Below, one piece after another: positions 21,225 through 31,689 of a stretch of DNA of 64,000 nucleotides. Where the stretch lies: contig CAIULB010000030.1 in assembly GCA_903899965.1 (NCBI GenBank), positions 153,489 to 217,488 of the forward strand, in the 5' to 3' direction. Position 1 is the stretch's first letter; each line of letters begins with the position of its first letter. The DNA is from an uncultured Methylophilaceae bacterium (GTDB lineage: Bacteria > Pseudomonadota > Gammaproteobacteria > Burkholderiales > Methylophilaceae). The notes beneath the pieces are model-generated. The model was not told where the DNA came from. It saw only the letters and a list, made by a program, of their open reading frames with translations, and did not search any database. The position numbers and the translations under genes are program-made.

Positions 21225-23582
21225 ATGATTTTTAAAGAAAAATTAAGTGCTAAATTGAAGCAATTGCCGCTAATAGTGATTGGACTTTACGCTTCTAGTG
21301 CATTTGCCATGGAGCCCTTCGTTGTAAAAGATATTCGCTTAGAGGGTATTCAGCGTACTGAAGCTGGCACGGTATTTAGCTACTTACCTGTTAAAGTCGG
21401 CGAAACAATGGACGACGAAAAGGCAACGCAAGCGATTAAATCACTTTATGGCACAGGCTTTTTCAAAGATGTACGTATTGAGGCAGATCAAGACGTTTTG
21501 GTTGTTACGATTCAAGAGCGTTCTGCAATCGCACAAATTACTTTCAACGGAAATAAATCATTCCCAACAGATAAAATGAAAGAAGGGCTTAAGCAAATTG
21601 GTCTTTCTGAAGGACTTATTTTTGATAAGTCTATGCTTGATCGGGCGGAACAAGAAATTAAGCGTCAGTACTTAGCACAGGGAAAGTATGGCGCCAGTGT
21701 TAAAGCGTCAGTGAGTCCGTTAGAACGTAATCGTGTTGGCCTTCGTTTCGAAATTGAAGAGGGCGCGGTTTCAAAAATTAGAAGCATTAACATCGTTGGC
21801 AATCAAGCGTTTACTGAGGATGAATTGCATGAGCAATTTAAGCTTACAACGCCAGATTGGATGACTTGGTGGAACAAGAACGATCAATATTCAAAACAAA
21901 AGCTCACTGCAGACTTGGAAGCTTTGCGTTCTTTTTATATGAACCAAGGTTATTTAGAATTTAATATTGATTCAACCCAAGTTTCTATTACGCCAGATAA
22001 GCGTGACATCTACATTACAGCTAACATAACTGAAGGTGAGAAATACACGGTTACTGGCATTAAAGTGGCTGGCGACACCATCATCCCAGAGGATGAGCTT
22101 CGTAAGTTAATTGGCTTAAATGTTGGAGACACCTTCAATCGTCAAAAAGTGACAACATCCACCAAAGCAATGAGTGACCGGTTAGGTAATGAAGGATATG
22201 CATTTTCCAATGTCAATGCAGTGCCTGAAGTGGATAAAGAAAATCATACTGTTGCATTTACCTTTATGGTTGATCCAGGTCGTCGCGTTTACGTGCGACG
22301 AATTAACGTAACTGGCAATACCAGAACGCGCGACGAAGTGATTCGACGTGAAATGCGTCAAATGGAATCGTCATGGTATGGCGCCGACAAAATTACACGG
22401 TCTAAACAACGACTAGATCGTTTGCAATACTTCTCTGATGTGAATATTGAGACGCCAGCAGTTCCTGGCACATCAGATCAAGTGGATGTAAATGTGAGTC
22501 TTACTGAAAAGTCAACTGGCAGTATTATGTTTGGTGCTGGTTTGTCTAGTGCTGAAGGGATTGTATTGGGCGTAACCGTCAACCAAAATAACTTTTTGGG
22601 AACAGGTAACCGTGTGTCAGCTCAAGTAAATACAGGTAAAGTAAACACTGTGTATTCATTGTCCTATACTGATCCTTACTTCACGCCAGATGGTATTAGC
22701 CGGACGTTCAATATTTATCGGCGTGATGTTGATACAACCAGTTTGGGAACCGGTACTTATAAGACATCATCTTATGGAGGCGGTGTCTCATTCGGAATGC
22801 CTCTTAACGAGCGCGATTCGGTCAGTGCGGGATTAACATTTGATTATACCGATGTGTCTCTTGACCCTACAAGTCCAAGTATGTATGTGAATTATTGTGC
22901 TGGAAATACGAGTGGTTGTAGCAATTACTCATGGATGCTAAATCTTGGATGGGCCCATGATACAAGAGATAATACGCTATTTCCTAAAGAGGGCGTATAC
23001 CAAAGAGTTTCAACAGAGATTGGTTTGCCTGGCCTAGATTTGGAATATTACAAACTAGAATACAAGCACTCTTGGTATCAGCCTATTAACAACTACATGA
23101 CCTTCATGTTGAATGGTGAACTAGGTTATGGGGACACATACGGTTCTAAAGAGTACCCTTTCTTCAAAAACTTTTACATTGGGGGAGTAAACTCTGTTAG
23201 AGGTTATGATACAAGCGCAATTGGCCCTTATGTCCCGCCTCAGCCATATACAGATGGTTCAGGCAATATTCACCCTGGATACTATACTGGGGGAACAAAA
23301 AGGGTTTTAGGTAATGCAGAAATTTATTTTCCTGTCCCTGGCATGAAAGATTCAAGCCAGTTACGTTTAAGTACCTTCTTCGATGCTGGCAGCATTTCTG
23401 GTAGCAATGTTGCAGGAACGACAGGTTCCAATAGCCTCGCTGACCTTAGATATTCTGTTGGTGCTGGTATAGCATGGTACTCACCTTTTGGACCAATTAA
23501 ATTAGTGTTTGCAAAGGCCCTGAATCCTCAATCTACAGACAGAACACAAATCATCCAATTCCAATTGGGTTCACAATTTTAA
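21225..23582 (+). CDS. bamA: Outer membrane protein assembly factor BamA
   Basis: POTRA repeats and C-terminal surface antigen barrel ('[11 protein letters not shown]', terminal F). Confidence 0.97.
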   Translation: MIFKEKLSAKLKQLPLIVIGLYASSAFAMEPFVVKDIRLEGIQRTEAGTVFSYLPVKVGETMDDEKATQAIKSLYGTGFFKDVRIEADQDVLVVTIQERSAIAQITFNGNKSFPTDKMKEGLKQIGLSEGLIFDKSMLDRAEQEIKRQYLAQGKYGASVKASVSPLERNRVGLRFEIEEGAVSKIRSINIVGNQAFTEDELHEQFKLTTPDWMTWWNKNDQYSKQKLTADLEALRSFYMNQGYLEFNIDSTQVSITPDKRDIYITANITEGEKYTVTGIKVAGDTIIPEDELRKLIGLNVGDTFNRQKVTTSTKAMSDRLGNEGYAFSNVNAVPEVDKENHTVAFTFMVDPGRRVYVRRINVTGNTRTRDEVIRREMRQMESSWYGADKITRSKQRLDRLQYFSDVNIETPAVPGTSDQVDVNVSLTEKSTGSIMFGAGLSSAEGIVLGVTVNQNNFLGTGNRVSAQVNTGKVNTVYSLSYTDPYFTPDGISRTFNIYRRDVDTTSLGTGTYKTSSYGGGVSFGMPLNERDSVSAGLTFDYTDVSLDPTSPSMYVNYCAGNTSGCSNYSWMLNLGWAHDTRDNTLFPKEGVYQRVSTEIGLPGLDLEYYKLEYKHSWYQPINNYMTFMLNGELGYGDTYGSKEYPFFKNFYIGGVNSVRGYDTSAIGPYVPPQPYTDGSGNIHPGYYTGGTKRVLGNAEIYFPVPGMKDSSQLRLSTFFDAGSISGSNVAGTTGSNSLADLRYSVGAGIAWYSPFGPIKLVFAKALNPQSTDRTQIIQFQLGSQF

Positions 23583-23611
23583 TTAGCAAGTTAGATACTA
23601 GGAGATTTTAA

Positions 23612-24115
23612 TTGAGTAAATTATTAAGTCGTTTATTAGTCGCAGGTTTGTTTGCTTTTAGCGTAAATGCAAACGCAGCTGAGCTTAAAATTGGTTATGT
23701 GCAAGTCGATAAAATCTTGCAAGAAGCGCCACAAACTGCTGAAAGTGGCAAGAAGTTAGAGAAGGAGTTTAGCCCGCGCACACAAGACTTAGAGCGTTTG
23801 CAAAAGCAAATTAAAGACATTGAAACCTCTTTAGATAAAGATGCTTTAACAATGTCGGAAGCAGACAGAAAGAATAAAGAGCGTGACGCAGCCAACCTTA
23901 AAATTGATTTTCAACGTAAACAACGTGAGTTACGTGAAGACGTAAACCTTCGTAAAAATGAAGAATTAGGTTCATTGCAAGACCGCATCAACAAGGCTGT
24001 GACTGCTGTTTCGGAAGCTGAAGGCTACGATTTGGTTGTGTACGGTGGTGTTGCTTATGCAAACAAAAAAATCGACATTACGGATAAAGTGCTTAAATCA
24101 TTAGGCAAGAAATAA
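23612..24115 (+). CDS. skp: OmpH/Skp family periplasmic chaperone
   Basis: Signal peptide, 'KIGYVQVDKILQEAPQ', coiled coil; between bamA and lpxD; TTG start. Confidence 0.92.
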   Translation: MSKLLSRLLVAGLFAFSVNANAAELKIGYVQVDKILQEAPQTAESGKKLEKEFSPRTQDLERLQKQIKDIETSLDKDALTMSEADRKNKERDAANLKIDFQRKQRELREDVNLRKNEELGSLQDRINKAVTAVSEAEGYDLVVYGGVAYANKKIDITDKVLKSLGKK

Positions 24116-24144
24116 TCGACCGCTGATAAGGCAGGTTGGATTGT

Positions 24145-25173
24145 ATGATCTTCACGCTAAAAGCATTGGTTGAAAAGCTAGGTGGCGAGTTAATTGGTGA
24201 TGATGTTGAGGTTAATCATGTAGCGTCTATTGCAAACGCAGAAGTAGGTAGCATCACGTTTATTACTGATACCAAGTATCGAAAAAGCCTTGCTGATACA
24301 AAAGCGAGTGCAGTTATCTTGGCCGAAGAGAATAAAGCTTTTAGCACGCTACCAAGAATAGTGACTGATAATCCTTATGCTTATTTTGCAAAAGTTTCAG
24401 CTTTGTTAAATCCTAAAGATGTTGCAACAAAAGGCATTCATCCTAGCGCATTTGTCGGAACGGATTCAAAGATATCAGCCTCATGTGGCATTAGCCCTAA
24501 TGTTGTGATTGGTCAAAATGTTAGCTTGGCAGATGGTGTTGTGGTCGGTGCTGGATGTTTTATTGGCGATAATGTCGTCGTTGGAAAAAATACCCAATTG
24601 CAATCGAATGTCACCATTTACGCGGATTGCGTTATAGGGGCTAATTGCAATATTGCTGCTGGAGCAGTGATTGGCGCTGATGGATTTGGATATGCAAATC
24701 AAGATGGTGCGTGGGTAAAAATACCGCAAGTCGGCCGTGTGTTGATTGCTGACAATGTAGACATTGGCGCAAATACAACCATCGATCGTGGCGCGCTGGA
24801 CGACACAGTGATTGAGCAGGGCGTTAAGCTCGACAATCTGATTCAGATTGGACATAACTGCGTTATTGGTGAGCATACGGTGATTGCTGGCTGTGTTGGA
24901 ATTGCAGGAAGTGCAAAAGTAGGTAAGCGTTGCCTTATTGGCGGCGCTGCGATGATATTAGGTCATTTGGAAATTGCCAATGACGTGACTATCTCACCAG
25001 GCAGCATGATTACAAGATCGCTGAAAAAAGCAGATACTTATACAGCACTGATGCCATTCCAAACGCATGATGAATGGTTAAAAACAGCAGCAAGCTTACG
25101 TCATTTAACAGAGTTAAATGAAAAATTAAAAAGGCTGGAAAATCAACTAGCTGAATTAAAGCAAACAGATTAA
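24145..25173 (+). CDS. lpxD: UDP-3-O-(3-hydroxymyristoyl)glucosamine N-acyltransferase
   Basis: Hexapeptide repeats, 'GADGFGYANQDGAWVKIPQVGRV'; start refined to ATG 24145. Confidence 0.97.
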   Translation: MIFTLKALVEKLGGELIGDDVEVNHVASIANAEVGSITFITDTKYRKSLADTKASAVILAEENKAFSTLPRIVTDNPYAYFAKVSALLNPKDVATKGIHPSAFVGTDSKISASCGISPNVVIGQNVSLADGVVVGAGCFIGDNVVVGKNTQLQSNVTIYADCVIGANCNIAAGAVIGADGFGYANQDGAWVKIPQVGRVLIADNVDIGANTTIDRGALDDTVIEQGVKLDNLIQIGHNCVIGEHTVIAGCVGIAGSAKVGKRCLIGGAAMILGHLEIANDVTISPGSMITRSLKKADTYTALMPFQTHDEWLKTAASLRHLTELNEKLKRLENQLAELKQTD

Positions 25174-25208
25174 AACATAAAATTAATATTGAAAGATAAG
25201 GCAGAAAC

Positions 25209-25670
25209 ATGAGTGATAACCTAGATACAAGTATGGACATCCACCAAATATTGGATCATTTGCCCCATCGATATCCATTTGTGTTGGTTGACCGTGTGTT
25301 GTCATTAGAAGTTGGTAAAGAAATCGTTGCTGTTAAAAACGTCAGCATCAATGAGCCTTTTTTTCCAGGTCATTTCCCATACCACCCTGTAATGCCAGGT
25401 GTGTTAATTGTAGAAGCAATGGCACAAGCAGCCGCTATACTTTCATTTAAGACTATGGGCGTAAAGCCTACAGATGATGCCGTTTATTACTTTGCTGGCA
25501 TTGATAATGCTCGCTTCAAAAAGCCAGTTTCACCTGGCGACCAAATCATTCTAAAAGTGAGCATTGACCGCATACTTCGTGGTATTTGGAAGTACAAAGG
25601 TGTTGCTTTGGTAGACGATGCAATCGTTGCTGAAGCGGAAATGATGTGCATTCTTAAAGAAATCGAATAA
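25209..25670 (+). CDS. fabZ: 3-hydroxyacyl-ACP dehydratase FabZ
   Basis: '[13 protein letters not shown]', '[23 protein letters not shown]'. Confidence 0.98.
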   Translation: MSDNLDTSMDIHQILDHLPHRYPFVLVDRVLSLEVGKEIVAVKNVSINEPFFPGHFPYHPVMPGVLIVEAMAQAAAILSFKTMGVKPTDDAVYYFAGIDNARFKKPVSPGDQIILKVSIDRILRGIWKYKGVALVDDAIVAEAEMMCILKEIE

Positions 25671-25681
25671 GCATTTCAAAC

Positions 25682-26464
25682 ATGACATGTACAAACATTC
25701 ATCCAACCGCAATTATCGACCCAAAAGCTGAGCTTGCGAATGACGTTACAGTTGGACCTTATTCGCTTATTGGGCCAGATGTAAAAATCGATAGCGGCAC
25801 CAGCATTGGCTCGCATGTAGTCATTACTGGTCATACAAGCATCGGCAAACACAATCAAATTTTCCAGTTCTCATCATTAGGTGAAGCCCCTCAAGATAAA
25901 AAATATCAAGGCGAGCCGACCAAGCTAGAAATTGGCGACCACAACACCATACGTGAGTTTTGCACCTTTAATCGCGGAACTAGCCAAGACAAAGGCGCCA
26001 CCAAAATTGGCAATCACAATTGGATTATGGCTTATGTACATATCGCTCACGATTGCCATGTTCACAATAATACAATCCTCGCAAACAACTCATCCTTGGC
26101 AGGTCATGTGGATATCTATGATTACGCGATTCTTGGCGGCTTTACCTTGGTTCACCAGTTCTGCAAAATCGGCCAGCATGTGATTACAGCTGTTGGTCCG
26201 GTTGTATTCAAAGATATTCCACCGTACGTCACAGCTTCAGGCTACGACGCCAATCCTCATGGCATCAATGCTGAAGGTCTCAAACGCAGGGGCTTCTCAG
26301 CTGAAAGCATCACTAATATCAAGCGTGCCTATAAAACGCTTTATCGCCAAAGCTTAACTTTGGATGAGGCAAAAGTTAAGCTTACAAACCAAGCCTTAAC
26401 AGCGCCAGAATTAAGTTTGCTTGTGGAGTTTCTGAATGAATCTACACGCGGCATCATTCGCTAA
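25682..26464 (+). CDS. lpxA: Acyl-ACP-UDP-N-acetylglucosamine O-acyltransferase
   Basis: 'IHPTAIIDPKAELANDVTVGPYS' hexapeptide repeats. Confidence 0.98.
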   Translation: MTCTNIHPTAIIDPKAELANDVTVGPYSLIGPDVKIDSGTSIGSHVVITGHTSIGKHNQIFQFSSLGEAPQDKKYQGEPTKLEIGDHNTIREFCTFNRGTSQDKGATKIGNHNWIMAYVHIAHDCHVHNNTILANNSSLAGHVDIYDYAILGGFTLVHQFCKIGQHVITAVGPVVFKDIPPYVTASGYDANPHGINAEGLKRRGFSAESITNIKRAYKTLYRQSLTLDEAKVKLTNQALTAPELSLLVEFLNESTRGIIR

Positions 26465-26477
26465 TTAGGTTTTTGGT

Positions 26478-27635
26478 ATGACGCTAACTGTTGGTATCGT
26501 TGCAGGTGAGGCTTCTGGTGATTTGCTTGGAAGTCGCTTAATTCGCGCATTAAAAAAACATAGGCCGGATATTGAGTTTGTTGGTATTGCAGGGCCCAAA
26601 ATGATCTCCGAAGGCGCAAAGTCTTTGTACCCTATGGACAAGCTATCTTTGCATGGTTATGGTTTTGATGTTTTAAAACAGATCCCCAGTTTACTCAGAA
26701 TGCGGCGGAAGCTTGGTAATCACTTCATCGCAAATCCACCACAAGTATTTATCGGCATTGATGCACCTGATTTTAATTTCTCATTGGAAAAAAGACTGAA
26801 AAAAAAGGGTATTAGTACTATCCATTACGTCAGCCCGTCAATCTGGGCTTGGCGAAAAGGGCGCATGGGACAGATCAAACGCGCTGTTAGCCACATGTTG
26901 ACCTTGTTTCCATTCGAGCCAGCACTTTATAAAGACAAGGGTGTTAAGGCAACCTTCGTTGGCCATCCGTTAGCGGATGAAATCCCGCTAAATCCTAATG
27001 TTCAAGAAGCTAGGGATTCACTAAGACTCACTAAAGCCCCAATGATTATTGCGATGTTGCCGGGAAGTCGAACAGGCGAAGTAAAACAGCTCGCAGAGTT
27101 ATTTGTAGAAACCGCAAAAAAAATCAGCATGGTTCAGCCTGAAGCATTGTTTCTAGTGCCTCTTATTACGCGAGAAACACGCCTTATTTTTGAAAAAGTG
27201 TTATATGCCAGCATTAATGCGGCAGATGAAAAGCACCACCCTAACTTTAAGATTCTTTTTGGTCATGCTCACATGGCAATGCAAGCTTCAGATCTTGTGG
27301 TAGTGGCCTCTGGGACAGCGACGCTAGAAGCCGCCTTATTAAAGCGACCTATGGTGATTACTTATCGCATGCCATGGTTTAGCTGGCAAATTCTCAAGCG
27401 CTTGAACTATCTGCCTTATGTTGGGCTACCCAATATTCTAGCTGAACGTTTTGTGGTTCCAGAGTTGCTTCAACATGATGCAAATCCAACTAAATTGGCC
27501 GAAACTATTCTTAATATAGTCAATGATAAAACTATATTGAATGACATTCGTACCGAATTTACTGGCATGCATGAGCAATTACGTCAAAACAACGAAGAAA
27601 AGGCTGCGCAGGCAGTATTGACATATCTTTCATGA
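26478..27635 (+). CDS. lpxB: Lipid-A-disaccharide synthase
   Basis: '[18 protein letters not shown]', '[14 protein letters not shown]'. Confidence 0.97.
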   Translation: MTLTVGIVAGEASGDLLGSRLIRALKKHRPDIEFVGIAGPKMISEGAKSLYPMDKLSLHGYGFDVLKQIPSLLRMRRKLGNHFIANPPQVFIGIDAPDFNFSLEKRLKKKGISTIHYVSPSIWAWRKGRMGQIKRAVSHMLTLFPFEPALYKDKGVKATFVGHPLADEIPLNPNVQEARDSLRLTKAPMIIAMLPGSRTGEVKQLAELFVETAKKISMVQPEALFLVPLITRETRLIFEKVLYASINAADEKHHPNFKILFGHAHMAMQASDLVVVASGTATLEAALLKRPMVITYRMPWFSWQILKRLNYLPYVGLPNILAERFVVPELLQHDANPTKLAETILNIVNDKTILNDIRTEFTGMHEQLRQNNEEKAAQAVLTYLS

Positions 27636-28219
27636 ATAAACATTTAATTTGCGGCGTAGATGAGGCTGGTAGAGGGCCTTTGGCAGGTGCTGTTTTTGCC
27701 GCCGCCGTTATTCTTGACCCAGCAAAGCCAATTGCAGGTTTAACTGATTCTAAAAAACTCTCAGAAAAAAAGCGTGATGCTTTAGCAGTTAAAATTAAAG
27801 AACATGCTTTAGCTTGGGCAATTGCTAGTAGCAGTGTGGAAGAGATTGATGAAATCAATATCCTGCAAGCCAGCTTATTGGCCATGAAACGGGCAATTGA
27901 AGCGCTAGGCGTGGTGCCAACTGAAGTGTTAGTGGATGGTTTACATTGCCCTAAATTGTCGCTGCCAATGCGAGCTATAGTTCAAGGGGATAGCAAAGAG
28001 GCCTCTATTTCAGCGGCTTCCATTTTAGCTAAGACCGCACGAGATGCTGATTTGTACCAGCTAGATAAGCTATATCCAGAATATGGCTTCGCTAAACATA
28101 AGGGCTATCCAACGCCACTACACATGCAAATGCTAGAACAGCATGGCGTATTATCGATTCATCGCAAAAGCTACGCGCCAGTTAAAAAAATATTAAACAG
28201 GGGAGAAGTAAATGAGTGA
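27632..28219 (+). CDS. rnhB: Ribonuclease HII
   Basis: '[23 protein letters not shown]'. Confidence 0.98.
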   Translation: MNKHLICGVDEAGRGPLAGAVFAAAVILDPAKPIAGLTDSKKLSEKKRDALAVKIKEHALAWAIASSSVEEIDEINILQASLLAMKRAIEALGVVPTEVLVDGLHCPKLSLPMRAIVQGDSKEASISAASILAKTARDADLYQLDKLYPEYGFAKHKGYPTPLHMQMLEQHGVLSIHRKSYAPVKKILNRGEVNE

Positions 28220-28427
28220 TACCAAAGACAGTAATGGAAATATTTTGAACGATGGTGATTCAGTACAGCTAATTAAAGATTTGAAGGTAAAGGGTACTTC
28301 AGTAACCTTGAAACGGGGCTCTGTTGCTAAAAACATCCGATTAACGGATGACCCTGAAGAAGTTGAATGCAGTGTTGAAAAAGTTAAAGGCTTGGTTTTA
28401 AAAACTTGCTTCTTAAAGAAGGTTTAA
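28212..28427 (+). CDS. PhnA C-terminal-domain-like small protein (YjdM-like, no zinc ribbon)
   Basis: '[48 protein letters not shown]'; lacks N-terminal Cys pairs. Confidence 0.75.
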   Translation: MSDTKDSNGNILNDGDSVQLIKDLKVKGTSVTLKRGSVAKNIRLTDDPEEVECSVEKVKGLVLKTCFLKKV

Positions 28428-29134
28428 GCCAGCAATAAAAATACAGTGGGCTGCTTGTGCAAATCGGGTAGCTCACTTTTTTTCCATTCAGCAATCGTTT
28501 TGCTGACCACAAACTCCGTTTCCAAACTGACGTTTCTCGCGATACATAACTTAGTATTTGCGCCACAACTCGCCAAAATATCCTCTAGCATGTGCTGATT
28601 TCGGTAGGGCGTTTCAATAAAAATTTGCGTTTCATTGAGGCGCTGCGACTGCTTTTCTATGTCTTTTAATTTGTTAATGCGTGCAGCTTTGTCACTCGGC
28701 AAGTAGCCTAAAAAGGTAAATTGTTGACCATTGAAGCCTGATGCCATCAGGCTAAGTAATATGGATGACGGGCCAACTAAAGGCGCTACTTTAATGCCTT
28801 TGCGATGCGCCAAAGCTGTTAGCGTTGCACCTGGGTCAGCAACCCCTGGGCAACCGGCCTCAGATAGCATTCCAACATCATGTCCAGCGAGCAATGGTGC
28901 AATGAGGGCGGGCAAGTCTTTTTCAGCGCTGTGTTCGTTGAGCAATTGGAAGTTAAGCTCACGTACAGGCTTGTTAGTTTTAACTGACCCTAAAAAACGA
29001 CGCGCGCTTTTTTCATTCTCAACAACAAAATACTCCAAGCTCTGTATCAGCTTAATTACATCAGCAGGGATAACATAACTTAGATTATCGTCACCTAAAG
29101 TGACTGGTACCATGTACAGAGTGCCTAGTGCCAT
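28424..29134 (-). CDS. SAM-dependent methyltransferase, RsmI-like (tetrapyrrole methylase family)
   Basis: 'GMLSEAGCPGVADPGATL', 'GPSSILLSLMASGFNGQQFTFLGYLP', 'IFIETPYRNQHML'. Confidence 0.85.
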   Translation of the reverse strand: MALGTLYMVPVTLGDDNLSYVIPADVIKLIQSLEYFVVENEKSARRFLGSVKTNKPVRELNFQLLNEHSAEKDLPALIAPLLAGHDVGMLSEAGCPGVADPGATLTALAHRKGIKVAPLVGPSSILLSLMASGFNGQQFTFLGYLPSDKAARINKLKDIEKQSQRLNETQIFIETPYRNQHMLEDILASCGANTKLCIARNVSLETEFVVSKTIAEWKKSELPDLHKQPTVFLLLA

Positions 29135-29157
29135 CTTAATTTGCCTTATGTATAAGC

Positions 29158-29739
29158 TTAAATGACATTCACTTGTTCATTTTGAAGCATTGTAATGAGC
29201 TTGATGAGTGGTAATCCTATTAAAGCGTTTGGGTCAGAACCTGTCATTGAAGCAATTAATGCAATCCCCAAACCTTCTGACTTGGCGCTTCCAGCGCAAT
29301 TGTAGGGCTCTTCTATGCGTAAATAGTTTTCGATTTGCGCGTCTGTGAGATTTCTAAATTCAACATCATAAAGCACGACATCAGCCTGTATGTGCTTAGT
29401 TGCCGAATTGTATAAACACAAAGCACTGTGAAAGGTCACGCGACGGCCACGTTGGTATTGCAATTGTTTGACTGCATTTTCGTGGGACATGGGTTTGCCG
29501 AGTTGAACGCCATCTGAGGTTGCTACTTGGTCACAGCCAATAATTAATGCGTTTGGATTACTCTCTGCAATCTTTTTTGCTTTTAGCTGTGCAAGCCTTA
29601 GTGCGGTTTCTTGTGGTTGCTCACCTGCTAATGGCGACTCATCAATCTCTGGGGATATAGATTCAAAAGGCAAGCCTAATCTTGCCAATAGCTCTTGGCG
29701 ATAGGGTGAAGATGAGGCTAGGATTAATGATCTTTGCAT
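29158..29739 (-). CDS. maf: Maf-like nucleotide pyrophosphatase (YceF subfamily)
   Basis: '[22 protein letters not shown]', 'DQVATSDG'. Confidence 0.93.
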   Translation of the reverse strand: MQRSLILASSSPYRQELLARLGLPFESISPEIDESPLAGEQPQETALRLAQLKAKKIAESNPNALIIGCDQVATSDGVQLGKPMSHENAVKQLQYQRGRRVTFHSALCLYNSATKHIQADVVLYDVEFRNLTDAQIENYLRIEEPYNCAGSAKSEGLGIALIASMTGSDPNALIGLPLIKLITMLQNEQVNVI

Positions 29740-29754
29740 ACGTGTAAAGCCTAT

Positions 29755-29788
29755 AAAAAAGCCGACAGTTGATGACTGTCGGCTTCTA
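29755..29788 (-). terminator. Rho-independent terminator downstream of pycB-like gene
   Basis: On - strand: GCCGACAGT-CATCA-ACTGTCGGC followed by TTTTTT. Confidence 0.9.
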
Positions 29789-29809
29789 ATTTAAGTCTGA
29801 GCAATAGTA

Positions 29810-31654
29810 TTACTCAGGTTGAATTTCTAGTAGCGACTCGTCTGGTGTCACGGTATCACCTTTTTTAACGTGAACAGCAACGACAACGCCACTTACTGAA
29901 GCTTGAATTTCGTTTTCCATTTTCATCGCTTCAATCACAAGGACTGCATCACCAGCATTTACCTTGTCTCCAGCTTTAACCTTAACGTCAACGATACTCC
30001 CTGGCATAGCTGTGGTTACGCAACCTTCGTGTGACGGCCGTGGACGGCCACTTGCACCAACTTTTGCTGAGGTTTTCTTTTTGCCGTTTGATTTTCCACC
30101 GCTCACTTCAATTTCAGTTAGTGTTTCAACAATTACTTCTTCTGCAATTCCATCAACAGATACATAGAAAGGTCGTTGCTCTTCACCTGAGTGACCGCTA
30201 CCAGTCAATTTAATGTGGAAGGTTTCACCATGCAATGTCACTTTAAACTCATTCGGTGCATATCTTGGGTCGTTTGTTGAAACAGACTCTTTAGATAGCA
30301 ATTGTTCTGGTTTTAAGCTACCAGCATTGCGCTCTTGTAAGAATGTTTTCGCTAGATCAGGGAACATGGCGTAAGTCAGCACATCTTCCTCTGTCATCGC
30401 CCAGGCTTCAGACTCTTGGCGTAACTTATCCATTTCATCTTCAAGCAAATCAGCAGGGCGACATTCAATAACTTCCGTATCATATCCAACAGCAATGTTT
30501 CTAATATCAACATTTACTGGTGCTGGCGCTTTGCCATAATGGCCTAAGAAGTAGTTTTTAACTTCATTTGTCACTGATTTATAACGTGCGCCAGTCATTA
30601 CATTGAGTACAGCTTGTGTGCCAACGATTTGAGATGTAGGGGTAACAAGTGGAGGAAAGCCTAAATCTTCACGCACACGTGGAATCTCAGCAAGCACTTC
30701 ATCCATTCGGTTTAATGCACCTTGCTCTTTTAATTGGTTAGACAGATTAGAAATCATGCCACCTGGAACTTGATTGACTAAAACCCGTGTATCAACGCCT
30801 GTGAATTCACTTTCAAACTGCCAGTACTTTCTGCGCACTTCGCGGAAATAAGCGGTGATTTCTTGTAGGGCGGCTAAATTTAAGCCTGTGTCATATTCAG
30901 TCCCCTGCAGTGCAGCAACCAAGCTTTCAGTTGTCGGGTGACTAGCACCTTCAGAGAAGGATGAGTTGCAAGTGTCGATAATGGTTGCGCCATTTTCAAC
31001 GCCTTTTAGCATACACATACTTGCCAAGCCTGATGTAGCGTGGCTATGCAAGTGAATAGGGAGCTTAACTGCAGCACGAATAGCTTTGACTAATTCAGTC
31101 GTGCTTTGAGGAGTAAGTAAACCCGCCATGTCTTTAATGGCAATCGTGTCTGAACCCATAGATTCCAGTTGCTTTGCCATTTCAACAAAGTAATTGATGT
31201 CGTGCACAGGGCTTGTTGTATATGAAATCGTACCTTCCGCATGTTTACCATGCTTCTTAACGGCTTCAATAGATACACGTAAATTGCGAATATCGTTCAT
31301 TGCGTCAAATACACGGAATACATCCACGCCAGAATCAGCAGATTGTTTAACGAAAGCTCGTACTACGTCGTCTGAGTAATGACGATAGCCAAGTAAGTTT
31401 TGGCCACGCAGTAACATTTGAATGCGGCTATTAGGTAGGGCGGCGCGAAGTTTCTTCAAACGCTCCCAAGGATCCTCTTTTAAGTAGCGAACACAGGTGT
31501 CAAATGTAGCGCCACCCCATGCTTCAAGAGACCAAAAACCAATGGCATCTAATTTTGAGCAAATTGGCAACATATCGTCAGTACGTAGACGTGTTGCGAT
31601 GAGAGATTGATGACCATCCCTTAAAACTAATTCAGAAACATGAACTTGTGCCAT
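29810..31654 (-). CDS. Pyruvate carboxylase subunit B / oxaloacetate decarboxylase alpha-type with biotinyl domain
   Basis: 'LRDGHQSLIATRLRTDDMLPI' and C-terminal 'VIEAMKMENEIQA' biotin site. Confidence 0.93.
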   Translation of the reverse strand: MAQVHVSELVLRDGHQSLIATRLRTDDMLPICSKLDAIGFWSLEAWGGATFDTCVRYLKEDPWERLKKLRAALPNSRIQMLLRGQNLLGYRHYSDDVVRAFVKQSADSGVDVFRVFDAMNDIRNLRVSIEAVKKHGKHAEGTISYTTSPVHDINYFVEMAKQLESMGSDTIAIKDMAGLLTPQSTTELVKAIRAAVKLPIHLHSHATSGLASMCMLKGVENGATIIDTCNSSFSEGASHPTTESLVAALQGTEYDTGLNLAALQEITAYFREVRRKYWQFESEFTGVDTRVLVNQVPGGMISNLSNQLKEQGALNRMDEVLAEIPRVREDLGFPPLVTPTSQIVGTQAVLNVMTGARYKSVTNEVKNYFLGHYGKAPAPVNVDIRNIAVGYDTEVIECRPADLLEDEMDKLRQESEAWAMTEEDVLTYAMFPDLAKTFLQERNAGSLKPEQLLSKESVSTNDPRYAPNEFKVTLHGETFHIKLTGSGHSGEEQRPFYVSVDGIAEEVIVETLTEIEVSGGKSNGKKKTSAKVGASGRPRPSHEGCVTTAMPGSIVDVKVKAGDKVNAGDAVLVIEAMKMENEIQASVSGVVVAVHVKKGDTVTPDESLLEIQPE

Positions 31655-31689
31655 ATATTTAACTTATTTTATTTATTGGTTGATATGAA

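Noticed and set aside
24481-24876. 131-aa minus-strand ORF inside lpxD
   Set aside because: The repetitive Asn/Ile pattern is the reverse complement of lpxD hexapeptide repeats
24136-26464. Repeat-like periodicity across lpxD and lpxA
   Set aside because: Explained by left-handed beta-helix hexapeptide repeats in the proteins, not a DNA repeat or CRISPR array
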